64,000 bases of DNA. Source: Streptomyces sp. RPT161 (GTDB taxonomy: Bacteria > Actinomycetota > Actinomycetes > Streptomycetales > Streptomycetaceae). The stretch is from the NCBI RefSeq assembly GCF_027533845.1, contig NZ_JAPZVN010000011.1, positions 62,001 through 126,000 on the forward strand, in the 5' to 3' direction. Shown here piece after piece: positions 1-8,406 of this stretch. A program made the position numbers and the translations under genes. A model generated the notes under the pieces. That model worked only from the letters and a program-made list of their open reading frames with translations. It was not told the DNA's origin and did not search any database. Every line of letters starts with the position of its first letter. Position 1 is the first letter of the stretch.

Positions 1-2575
1 ACGGCAGCACGTTGAAGCCCAACAACGCCGCGGCGTACGCCGGATACCACCGCTTGGAGTGCCCACCGCGCGGCTCGGGCCACTCGGCGCCCACCGGATC
101 CGCGTCCCGCGCGGGCCTGGCCGGGCTGCCGACCCAGCGCTGCCGCGCCGGCACCACACCGTTCACCAGCGAACCGGGTGCGATCTCCGCGCCCTCGCCG
201 ACCGACGCCCCGGGCAGCAGCGTCGAGCGGACCGCCACCCGGGCGCCCGCGCCGACCTTCACCCCGCCGAGGTGCAGCACATCGCCGTCCAGCCACCAAC
301 CGGCCAGGTCGACCTCGGGCTCAACGGCGCAGCCGTCGCCGAGTTCGGCCATGCCGGTCACCGGCGGCATGGTGTGCAGATACACATCACGGCCGACCGT
401 GCAGCCCAGCGCACGTGCGTACCGTGCGGCCCACGGCGTACCGATCAGCCCCGGCACACCGAACGTGGCCACCACGCGCTCGGCCGCCCACAGCCGCAGG
501 TGTACGGCGCCGCCGCGCGGATGCGCGCCGGGCCGCAGACCACGGGTGAGCAGCCGGGCCGTTCCGGCGCCGATCGCCAGCCGGGCGGGCGCGCTGTACA
601 ACACCAGCCAGCCGCCGAGCACCACCCACCACGAGGTGTGCGGCGCCCACGGCAGCGGCCCCACCAGGTTGTCCAGCGTGGCCAACGCCAGCAGCCAGCG
701 CATTCCGGTGATGGTGTACAGCACGGCCAGCACCAGGCACTGCACCACTCCGGCGCGCTTCGGTGTCGGCCGCACCTCGCGCTGGGCCCCGGACGACTCG
801 CCGAACGAGTCCAGCCGCTCGGCCAGCGCCAGCAGCCCGGAGCAGTGGTAGACGTCCGCCACCGACACGTCCGGATACCGCTCGCGCAGCGTGGAGACCA
901 GCTTCGCGGCGGCCAGGCTGGTGCCGCCGAGCGCGAAGAAGTCCGACTCCGCCGTGACCGGCAGGCCCAGCAGGTCCTGCCAGCGCGCCGCCAGCCAGCC
1001 CGCGGTGCCGTCGAGTTCCTCGTCCGCCCGCGGCTGCGTGTTCGGCAGCGGCCAGGGCAGCGCGTTGCGGTCCACCTTGCCCGAGGTACGGGTGGGCAGA
1101 TCGTCCACCACGGCGAGCACCGGAACGAGTGACTGCGGTAGCTGGTCGAGGAGTTGACGCCGGGCGGCCGTGGTGTCAAGGCCGTCCCCGGCCGGCACCA
1201 GATAGCCCACCAGCACCTGGCCGCCGCCCGAGGTGCTCCGCACCGCCGCGGCGGCGGCCCTTACCCCGGGCAGCGACTGCAACGCGGCGTCGATCTCGCC
1301 GAGTTCGACCCGGCGTCCGGCGAGCTTGACCTGTTCGTCGGCGCGTCCGACGAACACCAGTCCTTCTGGCTCCGCCCGTACCAGGTCACCGCTTCGGTAG
1401 ACGCGGCGGCCGGGCAGCGCGGGGTGGGCGCTGAACTTCTCGGCGTCCTTGGCCGCGTCGAGGTAGCGGGCGGTGCCGACGCCGGCGATCACCAACTCAC
1501 CGGGCTCGCCCCAGGACACCGGTCGGCCCTCGGCGTCCACCACGGCGATCTCCCAGCCGTCCAGCGGCTTGCCGATGCGCACCGGCTCGCCCGGCACCAT
1601 CCGGGTGGCGCAGGCGACGACCGTGGTCTCGGTCGGGCCGTAGGTGTTCCACATCTCGCGCTCGCCGCCGAGCCGGTCCACCAGTTCGGCCGGGCAGGCC
1701 TCGCCGCCCACGATCAACAACCGCACCCGGTCCAGTGATTCGACCGGCCACAGGGCGACCAGGGTCGGCACCGTCGACACGACGGTGATCGCCCGGTCCA
1801 CCAGCCACGGCCCCAGATCGGTGCCCGCCCGGACCAGTGAACGCGGGGCGGGCACCAGGCAGGCGCCGTGCCGCCAGGCCAGCCACATCTCCTCGCAGGA
1901 GGCGTCGAACGCCACCGACAGTCCGGCCAGTACGCGGTCGCCGGGTCCCAGCGGCGCCCGCTGGAGGAACAGTCGGGCCTCGGCGTCCACGAAGGCCGCC
2001 GCCGACCGGTGGGTGACGGCAACTCCCTTGGGCTTTCCTGTGGTTCCGGAGGTGAAGATGATCCAGGCGTCATCCTCCGGCGACGGTCTGCGCCGCCTGC
2101 CGTACGGCGGCGCCTCGGGGCGGGCGAGCACGGAGAGTCCGGCACCGATGACGGCGGACACCGCCGCCTCGGACCAGATCATCTCGGCCCGCTCGTCGGG
2201 GTCGTCGGCGTCCACCGGTACGTAGGCCGCCCCCGCGTACAGCACGCCCAGCACGGCCACGTACAGGTCCGCGGTGCCCGAGGGCACGCGTATGCCGACC
2301 CGGTCACCCGCGCCGATGCCCTCCGCGCCCAACTTGTCGGCGAAGGCGGTGACTTCGGCCAGCAGCGTGCCGTAGTCGAGGACAACGCCCCCGGCGTCCA
2401 GGGCCGGAGCCGTGGGATGTGTCCGCGCGGACGACTCCAGGACGTCGATGAGCGTACGGGCCGGTGCGGGCGGTACCGCTGGCCAGAGCGCCCCCGAGGC
2501 GGGGGAGTTGGTCAGTAAGTCCTGTTGGGACGGAATCCGGCGCGCCGGGGTGGCGTACTGCGGTTGCAGTGTCAA
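1..2575 (-). CDS. Pls/PosA-type NRPS-like protein (A-PCP-membrane-LbH), 3' end outside window
   Basis: About 858 codons are visible and the frame runs open off the left edge. Order: adenylation domain (residues about 35-500) with the ATP-binding motif FTSGTTGKPKG and YGPTETT, then the A-domain end motif RTSGKVDRNALP, then a carrier domain with the phosphopantetheine site FFALGGTSLAAAK, then hydrophobic segments, then a hexapeptide-repeat region near the edge (for example GGVKVGAGARVAVRSTLLPG). This is the architecture of the Pls/PosA family (epsilon-poly-L-lysine synthetase type), which activates an amino acid at the membrane. No condensation domain is visible. The start is TTG at 2575, chosen from AGAAGGA about 7 nt upstream and loss of similarity further up. 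Codon 20 is TTA, suggesting bldA-dependent translation. The substrate cannot be predicted here. It may be a separate operon from the deazapurine genes. Confidence 0.85.
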   Translation of the reverse strand, partial: MTLQPQYATPARRIPSQQDLLTNSPASGALWPAVPPAPARTLIDVLESSARTHPTAPALDAGGVVLDYGTLLAEVTAFADKLGAEGIGAGDRVGIRVPSGTADLYVAVLGVLYAGAAYVPVDADDPDERAEMIWSEAAVSAVIGAGLSVLARPEAPPYGRRRRPSPEDDAWIIFTSGTTGKPKGVAVTHRSAAAFVDAEARLFLQRAPLGPGDRVLAGLSVAFDASCEEMWLAWRHGACLVPAPRSLVRAGTDLGPWLVDRAITVVSTVPTLVALWPVESLDRVRLLIVGGEACPAELVDRLGGEREMWNTYGPTETTVVACATRMVPGEPVRIGKPLDGWEIAVVDAEGRPVSWGEPGELVIAGVGTARYLDAAKDAEKFSAHPALPGRRVYRSGDLVRAEPEGLVFVGRADEQVKLAGRRVELGEIDAALQSLPGVRAAAAAVRSTSGGGQVLVGYLVPAGDGLDTTAARRQLLDQLPQSLVPVLAVVDDLPTRTSGKVDRNALPWPLPNTQPRADEELDGTAGWLAARWQDLLGLPVTAESDFFALGGTSLAAAKLVSTLRERYPDVSVADVYHCSGLLALAERLDSFGESSGAQREVRPTPKRAGVVQCLVLAVLYTITGMRWLLALATLDNLVGPLPWAPHTSWWVVLGGWLVLYSAPARLAIGAGTARLLTRGLRPGAHPRGGAVHLRLWAAERVVATFGVPGLIGTPWAARYARALGCTVGRDVYLHTMPPVTGMAELGDGCAVEPEVDLAGWWLDGDVLHLGGVKVGAGARVAVRSTLLPGASVGEGAEIAPGSLVNGVVPARQRWVGSPARPARDADPVGAEWPEPRGGHSKRWYPAYAAALLGFNVLP

Positions 2576-3073
2576 GGAGAGTCCTTCTGGATCACGCCCT
2601 GAGCGGGCGAGCTTGTTTGCACATATACAGACGCGCGACGGGATGCCGTAGTTGGCGACAAAGGCGCAAACAGTGGACCAAGAGTCAGTAGCCCTCCATA
2701 AAATCTGTTCGAAAAAACGTCAAGGAGCGCCGGGCGCCCCGATGAGACGTTGGTAAGCCAAGCATGAGAAGAACATAAGAGAAAACTGAGCGGGCGTCGG
2801 GGTCGCGCAACGATGCGTATTTCGAACGGCTTTACCAGCCGCTTGCGGGGGCGTAACCGGCGATTTCGAAACCCCACCCGGTGAACAGTCGGCCGAGCGC
2901 GGCCGGTCGCGGGCGTACTCGGGCATTCCACGGGCGTGCTAGAATCCGTGGCCCGGTTGCGCTGCCGCTGCGACGGCAATCACATTCCGCCGCAACGGCC
3001 GGCAACCGCAATGGCGCGGCAGGGCGGTGAGGAACTCACCGCGCTCCGCGACGTCCCGGAGCCGCCAGAACGC
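2576..3073. other. Intergenic region, promoter side of the NRPS-like gene
   Basis: About 500 bp with no convincing gene. GC is clearly lower than the surroundings between about 2610 and 2830, as expected for a promoter region serving the minus-strand NRPS-like gene. TGTTTGC (about 2611) and GCAAACA (about 2670) form widely spaced inverted half-sites, a possible but unproven operator. The hairpin near 3024 belongs to the HAD gene. Confidence 0.5.
3024..3042 (-). terminator. Hairpin terminator after HAD hydrolase gene
   Basis: A perfect 8-bp stem (GCGGTGAG / CTCACCGC) with a 3-nt loop lies about 32 nt beyond the stop of the HAD gene. There is no T-run, which is usual for Streptomyces terminators. 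Confidence 0.5.
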
Positions 3074-3787
3074 CTACGCGTTGTTCCACGCGTCGATCAG
3101 CTCCGGCAGTTCCTGGAGGGAAACCACCGTCGCGTCCGGTTCCGCCGTGCCGGAGCCGAGTTCCTCCTCGGGGATGACGCTGTGCGGCACCCAGATCGCC
3201 GGCATCCCGGCCTCCCGCGCGCCGTAGATGTCCTCGAACAGACGGTCCCCGACGAACGCGCACAGCGCGGGGTCGCTGATGCCCATCGCGGAGGTCATGT
3301 TCGCGAAGATCCGCGGATGCGGCTTGGTCCACGGCACCTCGCTGGAGTACACGGCGGCGTCGATGAGTTCGAGCGCACCGTCCCGTTCGAAGATCTCCCG
3401 GTGCCAGTCCGCGGGCCACAGCGTGTTGGACAGTACGCCGATGGTCAACCCGCGCTCCCGCAGCGCCCGCAACACCCGTACCCCCGCCGGGTCGAGAAAG
3501 GTGTGCTCCTCCCACGCCAGCCGGTAGGCGTCGAGCACCTCGGGGCCGCTGGCGACTCCCGCCGCCTGGAAGACCTGGTCGAGCGTGGCCGAGACATGCT
3601 CCTCGCGGCAACGCGTCAGCAACTCCCGCTCGGCGCACAGCAGCCGGTCCGCGATCGCCGGTGCGTCGTCGCCGTCGATGACCCGTGCCACCTGGAGCCA
3701 GGTGTCGGGTACGTCGATGGTGTGCCAGGGGGTCAGTGTGCCCGCCCAGTCGAAGGCGATGCCTTCAATTCGCTTGCTGTTCCTCAT
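3074..3787 (-). CDS. HAD-superfamily hydrolase, probable nucleotide/sugar phosphatase
   Basis: 237 aa from the ATG at 3787, which has GAGG 8 nt upstream. An ATG at 3796 is possible. The HAD core is visible: motif I FDWAGTLTP (nucleophile Asp13), motif II VLSNT, a Lys in the PWTKPHP stretch, and motif IV FVGDRLFEDI. The residue two after the nucleophile is Ala, not the general-acid Asp of typical phosphatases; phosphonatases and some actinobacterial HADs share this. The start overlaps the end of the upstream MFS gene, so the two are translationally coupled. In a 7-deazapurine nucleoside pathway a phosphatase is needed to release the free nucleoside from its 5'-monophosphate, and this is the best candidate in the window. 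That role is inferred. Confidence 0.75.
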   Translation of the reverse strand: MRNSKRIEGIAFDWAGTLTPWHTIDVPDTWLQVARVIDGDDAPAIADRLLCAERELLTRCREEHVSATLDQVFQAAGVASGPEVLDAYRLAWEEHTFLDPAGVRVLRALRERGLTIGVLSNTLWPADWHREIFERDGALELIDAAVYSSEVPWTKPHPRIFANMTSAMGISDPALCAFVGDRLFEDIYGAREAGMPAIWVPHSVIPEEELGSGTAEPDATVVSLQELPELIDAWNNA

Positions 3788-5051
3788 GGTTGCCATCCTC
3801 GCCAGAACCGCCGCGCACCGCGTAGCGAATTAGACCGACGCCGCTCGCGCAGCCCACGAGCAGCACCGCGCCCACCGCCCACCAGCCTCCCGCCACCCCG
3901 ACCGCCAGTCCGACCAGCGGCGGTCCGGCGAGCGAACCGGCACTGCCCAGCTGTGCGACCAGCCCGTTGGCGGTGCCGATGTCCGAGGCGGCTTCCACCA
4001 CCAGCGGGAGGGCCGCGAACACCGCGGCGACCACCAGCTCGTTGCTTACCGCGATCACGGCGGCCCCCACGGCGGCGGTCCCGACACCGCCCACTCCGGC
4101 GAACGCCACGAACGCGCCGAGCGGCATCAGCAGGCCCGCGAAGAACACCGTGGCGATGTTCGCGCCCCGGCGCAGCAGCCAACCCGACGCGAACCCGCCC
4201 GCCACGCCGACGAACGACACCGCACCCGTCAAGGTCCCCGCCTGGGCCACCGGCAACCCGAGCCGCTCGTGCAGATAGGTGGGGAACATCGCGACGAAGG
4301 AGACGATCGCCCCGCTGATCGTCGCGAACCCGAGCGCCAACGCGGTGGGCCGCAGCAACCTGCGCAACCCGCCGCCGGTTCGCCCTTCCGGGCCGGGTCC
4401 GGCCACGCCCGATCCCGCGTCGCGCAGCAGCACCGCGCCCGCCACGGCCACGGCGAGGGTGGCGCCCGCCGCGATGGTCAGCCAGGCCCGCCAGCCGTAC
4501 CACGAGGACAGCGCTCCGCCCGCGAACGAACCCAGTGCCAGCCCGACCGGCATGAAGGTGCCCCAGACCGCCAGCGCCGTGGTCGTCCGGCGCGCCGAAC
4601 CGCCGAGGCCCATCAGCAGAACCGGCGCGGCGATGACCACCACGACATATCCCAGGCTCTCCGCCAACCGCGCCGCGATAAGCATCGGAAAACCCTGTGA
4701 GCGCGCTCCGAGAACCCCGCAGACCGCCATTCCCAGCAGTCCGCACACCAGCACCCGCCGCGGTTTCAACGGCCGTAGCAGAAAGCTGACCAACAACCCC
4801 AGAACCGCCGCCACGGAGGTCACCGACGAGGCCACCAGGCCGATCTGCCCCAGGGAAAGCCGTAGATCCGATCGCAACGCCACGGAAATTGGCGCGATCT
4901 TTCCGATGCCTATGGCAGCCATCACCCCGGAGAGGTAGATTGGGGTGAACTTCCGCCAATAGGCTCGCCCGGAGCCGTCCAGCGGTTCCGCATTGTCGCT
5001 GTGCTGGACGCCGTCGCCCTGGATGGCCGTACTCTCGCCTTCTCTTCGCAC
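3765..5051 (-). CDS. MFS transporter, probable nucleoside/antibiotic exporter
   Basis: 428 aa with about 12 hydrophobic segments and the major-facilitator pattern (for example GKIAPISVALRSDL near the N-terminus, and GWRAWLTIAAG). The reading frame stays open far upstream into the divergent kinase gene, but that part is antisense coding and not protein-like. I place the start at GTG 5051, about 11 nt after AGGAGG. The 3' end overlaps the HAD gene, forming a two-gene unit. It is transcribed divergently from the PfkB kinase with about 70 bp between them. Export of the deazapurine product, or self-resistance, is inferred from context. Confidence 0.8.
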   Translation of the reverse strand: MRREGESTAIQGDGVQHSDNAEPLDGSGRAYWRKFTPIYLSGVMAAIGIGKIAPISVALRSDLRLSLGQIGLVASSVTSVAAVLGLLVSFLLRPLKPRRVLVCGLLGMAVCGVLGARSQGFPMLIAARLAESLGYVVVVIAAPVLLMGLGGSARRTTTALAVWGTFMPVGLALGSFAGGALSSWYGWRAWLTIAAGATLAVAVAGAVLLRDAGSGVAGPGPEGRTGGGLRRLLRPTALALGFATISGAIVSFVAMFPTYLHERLGLPVAQAGTLTGAVSFVGVAGGFASGWLLRRGANIATVFFAGLLMPLGAFVAFAGVGGVGTAAVGAAVIAVSNELVVAAVFAALPLVVEAASDIGTANGLVAQLGSAGSLAGPPLVGLAVGVAGGWWAVGAVLLVGCASGVGLIRYAVRGGSGEDGNHEEQQAN

Positions 5052-5121
5052 GGTGGCCAATTCCTCCTGATGCGTGGTCCGTTGGGAACGTGCGGTGTGG
5101 ATCCTGGGGGGATTTACCGGC

Positions 5122-6036
5122 ATGGTGACAACGCACCCAGCCATTGTGGTCATCGGTTCTCTGGCCGTTGACCGAAAGTCCTTCGCCAGCGGTACGTACC
5201 GCTGCGGCAGCGGTTCCGGCGGCAGCGGAACGGTTTGGGGCAGGGAACGGCACCACGGCGGAGTGGGCCGTAATGCGGCGGTCAATCTGGCCCGCCTCGG
5301 CTGTCGGGTCAGCTTTTGCGGACTGACCGGACCCGGTGCCGACGCGGCGGCGCTGGAAGCGGAACTCACCGAACTCGGGGTGTTATTGCTGCTGCGGCGG
5401 ATCGCCAACGGTGTGGGACGGTTCGAGGTGTTCCTTGGGCCGGGGGGTGCTCTGCTGTCCTCCGGTATTCGGCTGCCCGACCCCGCGGAGACCCGGCACC
5501 TGTGCGACCCGGCGCTGGCCGAGCGGATCGCCGGGGCCGACGCGGTGGTGGTGGAGGGCGGGCTCGATCCGAGGCTGCTGCGCTGGGTGTCCGGGCAGGC
5601 CCGGCGGCACGGGGCCACGGTGTGCTGCCTGCCCACCCGCTTGCGGGACCTGGGTGCGCGGAGGGAGTTGCTGCCCGCCTTCGACGTGCTGGTGCTCAAC
5701 GAGGCGGAGGCGACCGCCATCCTGGGCGCACCGCGCCCTGACGCGACGGAACTCGCCGCCGCGCTGACGGATCTGGGCCCCGGCACCGTGGTGGTCACTC
5801 GCGGGGCGCGCGGCGCCGTACTGGTCGGGCCCGAGGTGGTACGGCTGCCCGCCCAGCCGGGGCCGTGCGTCGACGACACCGGTGCCGGGGACGCGCTCGC
5901 CTCCGCGTTCATCGCCGCCGCGGTGCGCGGCCAGAACCCCGTCGACGCGCTGCGCGAGGGGCTGCGCGCGGCTCGGGTGACCATCAACTGCCGGAACACC
6001 ACGTGCCGTTCCCTCTCCCCGGCCGCCGTGCGGTAG
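5122..6036 (+). CDS. PfkB-family carbohydrate/nucleoside kinase
   Basis: 304 aa. It has the ribokinase-fold features: an N-terminal VIGSLAVD strand, a substrate-binding GGVGRNAAVNLARLG segment (the Gly-Gly of PfkB signature 1), and the C-terminal signature DDTGAGDALASAFIAA containing the catalytic Asp. The start is ATG 5122, with GGGGGA 9 nt upstream. An ATG at 5074 in frame is unlikely. Codon 88 is TTA, a possible bldA control point. It is the only plus-strand gene in this locus and converges with the Nudix gene with only a few bases between. PfkB proteins phosphorylate ribose, adenosine, pseudouridine and similar substrates. Acting on a deazapurine nucleoside or on ribose is plausible but unproven. 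Confidence 0.8.
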   Translation: MVTTHPAIVVIGSLAVDRKSFASGTYRCGSGSGGSGTVWGRERHHGGVGRNAAVNLARLGCRVSFCGLTGPGADAAALEAELTELGVLLLLRRIANGVGRFEVFLGPGGALLSSGIRLPDPAETRHLCDPALAERIAGADAVVVEGGLDPRLLRWVSGQARRHGATVCCLPTRLRDLGARRELLPAFDVLVLNEAEATAILGAPRPDATELAAALTDLGPGTVVVTRGARGAVLVGPEVVRLPAQPGPCVDDTGAGDALASAFIAAAVRGQNPVDALREGLRAARVTINCRNTTCRSLSPAAVR

Positions 6037-6042
6037 CCACGT

Positions 6043-6555
6043 TCAGCCGCGGTCGGCGGCGCACCGTACGGTGCCGTGCACCCGGTGCGCCGCCATGGTG
6101 ATGCCGTCCGCCGCGAGCGCCTTGGCGATCACCTTTTCGTCGAAGCCTGCCAGCCCGGCATCGGTGAGGATCTGCAGATCCGTGGAATGCAGCGGTAGTT
6201 CACCGATGCGGGCCTGGCGGATACCGCCCACGTTGTGTCCGGTGAAACCGCCGGGCAGTGCGTAGGCCCGATCGGCGAGAAACCCGAACATCAGCAGATG
6301 GTAGGAACCCTGCGCCCACCGTCCCGTGAACTCGTACACCGCGAACAGGGAACATGAGTCCACCACGCATCCGGTTTCCTCTGCCGCCTCCCGGCGCGCC
6401 GCCGCCTCCGCAGCCTCACCCGGCTCGATTCCCCCACCGGGTAGCAGCCAGTTCCCCGCATACGGCCCCTTGATCTGCCGGACGAAGGTCACCGTGCCCC
6501 CCGGTCCCGGCAGTACCAGCAATGCGGCGGGCAGCACCCGGTCAAAACGGTTCAT
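6043..6555 (-). CDS. tubG: Nudix hydrolase, TubG-like
   Basis: 170 aa. A complete Nudix box G-x5-E-x7-REUXEEXGU is visible at residues 41-63 (GGIEPGEAAE then REAAEETGC). In the tubercidin pathway TubG is a Nudix hydrolase, reported to prefer Co2+, that acts at a late hydrolysis step. This gene is the last of the co-directional series and follows the UbiD-like decarboxylase by 40 nt. The symbol is assigned from family plus context. No strong ribosome site is seen before the ATG, so expression may rely on readthrough from upstream. Confidence 0.75.
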   Translation of the reverse strand: MNRFDRVLPAALLVLPGPGGTVTFVRQIKGPYAGNWLLPGGGIEPGEAAEAAARREAAEETGCVVDSCSLFAVYEFTGRWAQGSYHLLMFGFLADRAYALPGGFTGHNVGGIRQARIGELPLHSTDLQILTDAGLAGFDEKVIAKALAADGITMAAHRVHGTVRCAADRG

Positions 6556-6595
6556 GGCAGCGTGAGTTCCTCACTCGTGGCATGACGGGGACGGA

Positions 6596-7828
6596 TCAGT
6601 ACTCGACGGGCCGTCCCACCGGAGGGATGACAAGAGCGAGTCCGACGCGCTCTCCCTCCACTTTTCCCTTGCGGTAGTACGGTTCGGTCAGCGTGTCGAA
6701 GCCGTATGTCGCCAGTGCCTGGCCGACGTTCGACAGATCGGGGCCGCAGATGATGACTTTCGACCGCACATCGAACTTCATCGCCTCCCGTACCAACTCC
6801 CGGCTCGGCTCGTCCGATTCGATCAGCGCCACGAACTCGCCGCGGGCCCTGAGCGAATAGCGTACTGACCGCACCGAGTACCCATGGCCGGTCAGATACG
6901 CGTACATCAGGTACTCGTTCTGGAAGCTCATCAGCGTGAGCCCGGATTCCCCGCCCGCCACGATCGACGGGAACGGCGCGCCCGGCACCGCGCTGACCCC
7001 GGTGACCCTCAGCACCGAACTGCGCCGCGCCTCCGCGTAGTACCCCTTGAACTCGCCGAACGGCCCCTCCACCTCGTCCCGGTCCAGCACCAGACCGCTG
7101 ATGACATGCGTGGCGTCATCCGGTACCGGCGGTGAACCGCCCACTCCCAGCGGCCGGTCGGCCAGCCGGGAGGCGATCTGGTAGTCGTCCCCGTCGGCGG
7201 GCAGCCGCGACGCGGCCACCACCGTGAAGCACGGGTCCGCGCCGAGGAAGACGGAGATCGGCATGGGCTGCCCGGTGGCGTGCCACGCCTGGAGGTTGCG
7301 ATGGCCGTCGGTGCGCGGATCGAGGAAGATCCGCGCCTCGTCGGAGCCGACCACCTGGATGCGGTAGAAGCCCAGGTTGGCCCCGCTGCCGTCGGGACGG
7401 GTGGTCACCCCGACCCCCGCGGTGATGTACGGGCCGGCGTCACCCGGCCGGTGCTGCAGCACCGGCAAGGCTTCCAGCCCGCCCACCTCCTGGCGGCGCA
7501 CCGCACCCGGCCTTACCGGGTGCGGTGCGGCGGCGAGCCTTGCCGCCATCAGCGGCAGCCGGGCCTGCTCGGTGGTGCCCAGCGCGGCGAGCAGCACCGC
7601 CCGCGGATAGGGGTGCCCCAGCACCCGGGTGCCCGGCCGCTCGGTGATCCTGGTGAACACCGTCGTCGGCCGACTGCCGCGTTCCCGCTCCAACTCGGCG
7701 AGCGTACGGGCCACTTCGATCCGGCTGCTGAGCGGCTGGTCGTACACGTACAGCGGTACCGCGTCGTAGCACGCGGGCAGTCCGACCTCGGCCGCGCCGG
7801 CCACCGGCACCAGTCGCCCCACCGTCAT
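6596..7828 (-). CDS. UbiD-family decarboxylase (7-carboxy-deazapurine decarboxylation)
   Basis: 410 aa. UbiD hallmarks: ERPG near residue 63, NLGFYRIQVV at about 151-160 (prenylated-FMN binding), and EGPFGEFKGYY at about 254-264 carrying the acidic catalytic region. UbiD enzymes use prenylated FMN to remove or add a carboxylate. In a tubercidin-type pathway this fits removal of the C7 carboxylate from the deazapurine nucleotide, the step that separates tubercidin from toyocamycin. The start codon overlaps the stop of the PRTase gene (ATGA), so the two are coupled. No UbiX prenyltransferase gene is seen in the window, so the cofactor must come from elsewhere. Confidence 0.85.
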   Translation of the reverse strand: MTVGRLVPVAGAAEVGLPACYDAVPLYVYDQPLSSRIEVARTLAELERERGSRPTTVFTRITERPGTRVLGHPYPRAVLLAALGTTEQARLPLMAARLAAAPHPVRPGAVRRQEVGGLEALPVLQHRPGDAGPYITAGVGVTTRPDGSGANLGFYRIQVVGSDEARIFLDPRTDGHRNLQAWHATGQPMPISVFLGADPCFTVVAASRLPADGDDYQIASRLADRPLGVGGSPPVPDDATHVISGLVLDRDEVEGPFGEFKGYYAEARRSSVLRVTGVSAVPGAPFPSIVAGGESGLTLMSFQNEYLMYAYLTGHGYSVRSVRYSLRARGEFVALIESDEPSRELVREAMKFDVRSKVIICGPDLSNVGQALATYGFDTLTEPYYRKGKVEGERVGLALVIPPVGRPVEY

Positions 7829-8406
7829 GACGGCCCCTGGGCGGCGAACGGGCGGCAGTCGGCCGTGTCCTGCCAACCGGCCTCCCAGGGGAAGACGATC
7901 CAGTCGTCGATCACCGCCGGGCAGTAGTCGGGCAGGTACTGCGACTGGTGGTTGCGCACCACGGCGGCCAGCCGCACCCCGTCGTCCGCCACTCCGGCGG
8001 ACCGCAGATGCTCCCGTACCGCCTCCGCGGTGGCCCCGGTGCCGACGATGTCGTCCACGACCAGCACCCTGTCTCCGGGACCGACGCGCAGCGGGCCGTC
8101 GGTGTCGATGACCGGCCGCTGCTTGGCCGCGTACCGCTCGTCACCCCGGGTCCTGCGCACCCGGATGGTGTGCATCACCGGCACGTCCAGTGCGCAGCAC
8201 AGATACCCCGCGGCGGTGAGCCCGCCGCGGGCCACCGCGAGCACCGCGTCCGGCCGGAAGTCGTCCACGCGGACCTGCTCGGCGATCTCGCCGAGCAGCG
8301 CGCCGAACGACGCCCAGTCCAGCAGGTACGGCCCCTGCCGGGTCCACATTCCGGAGCCCTCCCCTGGCGCGGCGGGTGCGCCGTCGGTCTGGTCGAGCCG
8401 GCTCAT
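7825..8406 (-). CDS. tubE: Phosphoribosyltransferase, TubE-like
   Basis: 193 aa with the PRPP-binding loop VVDDIVGTGAT at about 117-126 and the upstream AVARGGLTAAGYL segment typical of type I purine PRTases. TubE of the tubercidin pathway joins PRPP to 7-carboxy-7-deazaguanine to build the deazapurine nucleotide. The gene is coupled by ATGA overlaps to both neighbours (reductase upstream, decarboxylase downstream), supporting a shared pathway. A plain hypoxanthine/xanthine salvage PRTase is the alternative, but the surrounding FolE/QueD/QueE set argues for the biosynthetic role. Confidence 0.85.
   Translation of the reverse strand: MSRLDQTDGAPAAPGEGSGMWTRQGPYLLDWASFGALLGEIAEQVRVDDFRPDAVLAVARGGLTAAGYLCCALDVPVMHTIRVRRTRGDERYAAKQRPVIDTDGPLRVGPGDRVLVVDDIVGTGATAEAVREHLRSAGVADDGVRLAAVVRNHQSQYLPDYCPAVIDDWIVFPWEAGWQDTADCRPFAAQGPS

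Noticed and set aside
59-1132. Long plus-strand open frames across the first 2.5 kb
   Set aside because: They are antisense to the NRPS-like gene, are Arg/Pro/Ala-rich without motifs, and conflict with the clear A-domain and carrier-domain motifs on the minus strand.
5052-6002. N-terminal extension of the MFS protein up to 745 aa
   Set aside because: The extra part is antisense to the PfkB kinase, low complexity and without homology; a ribosome site supports GTG 5051.
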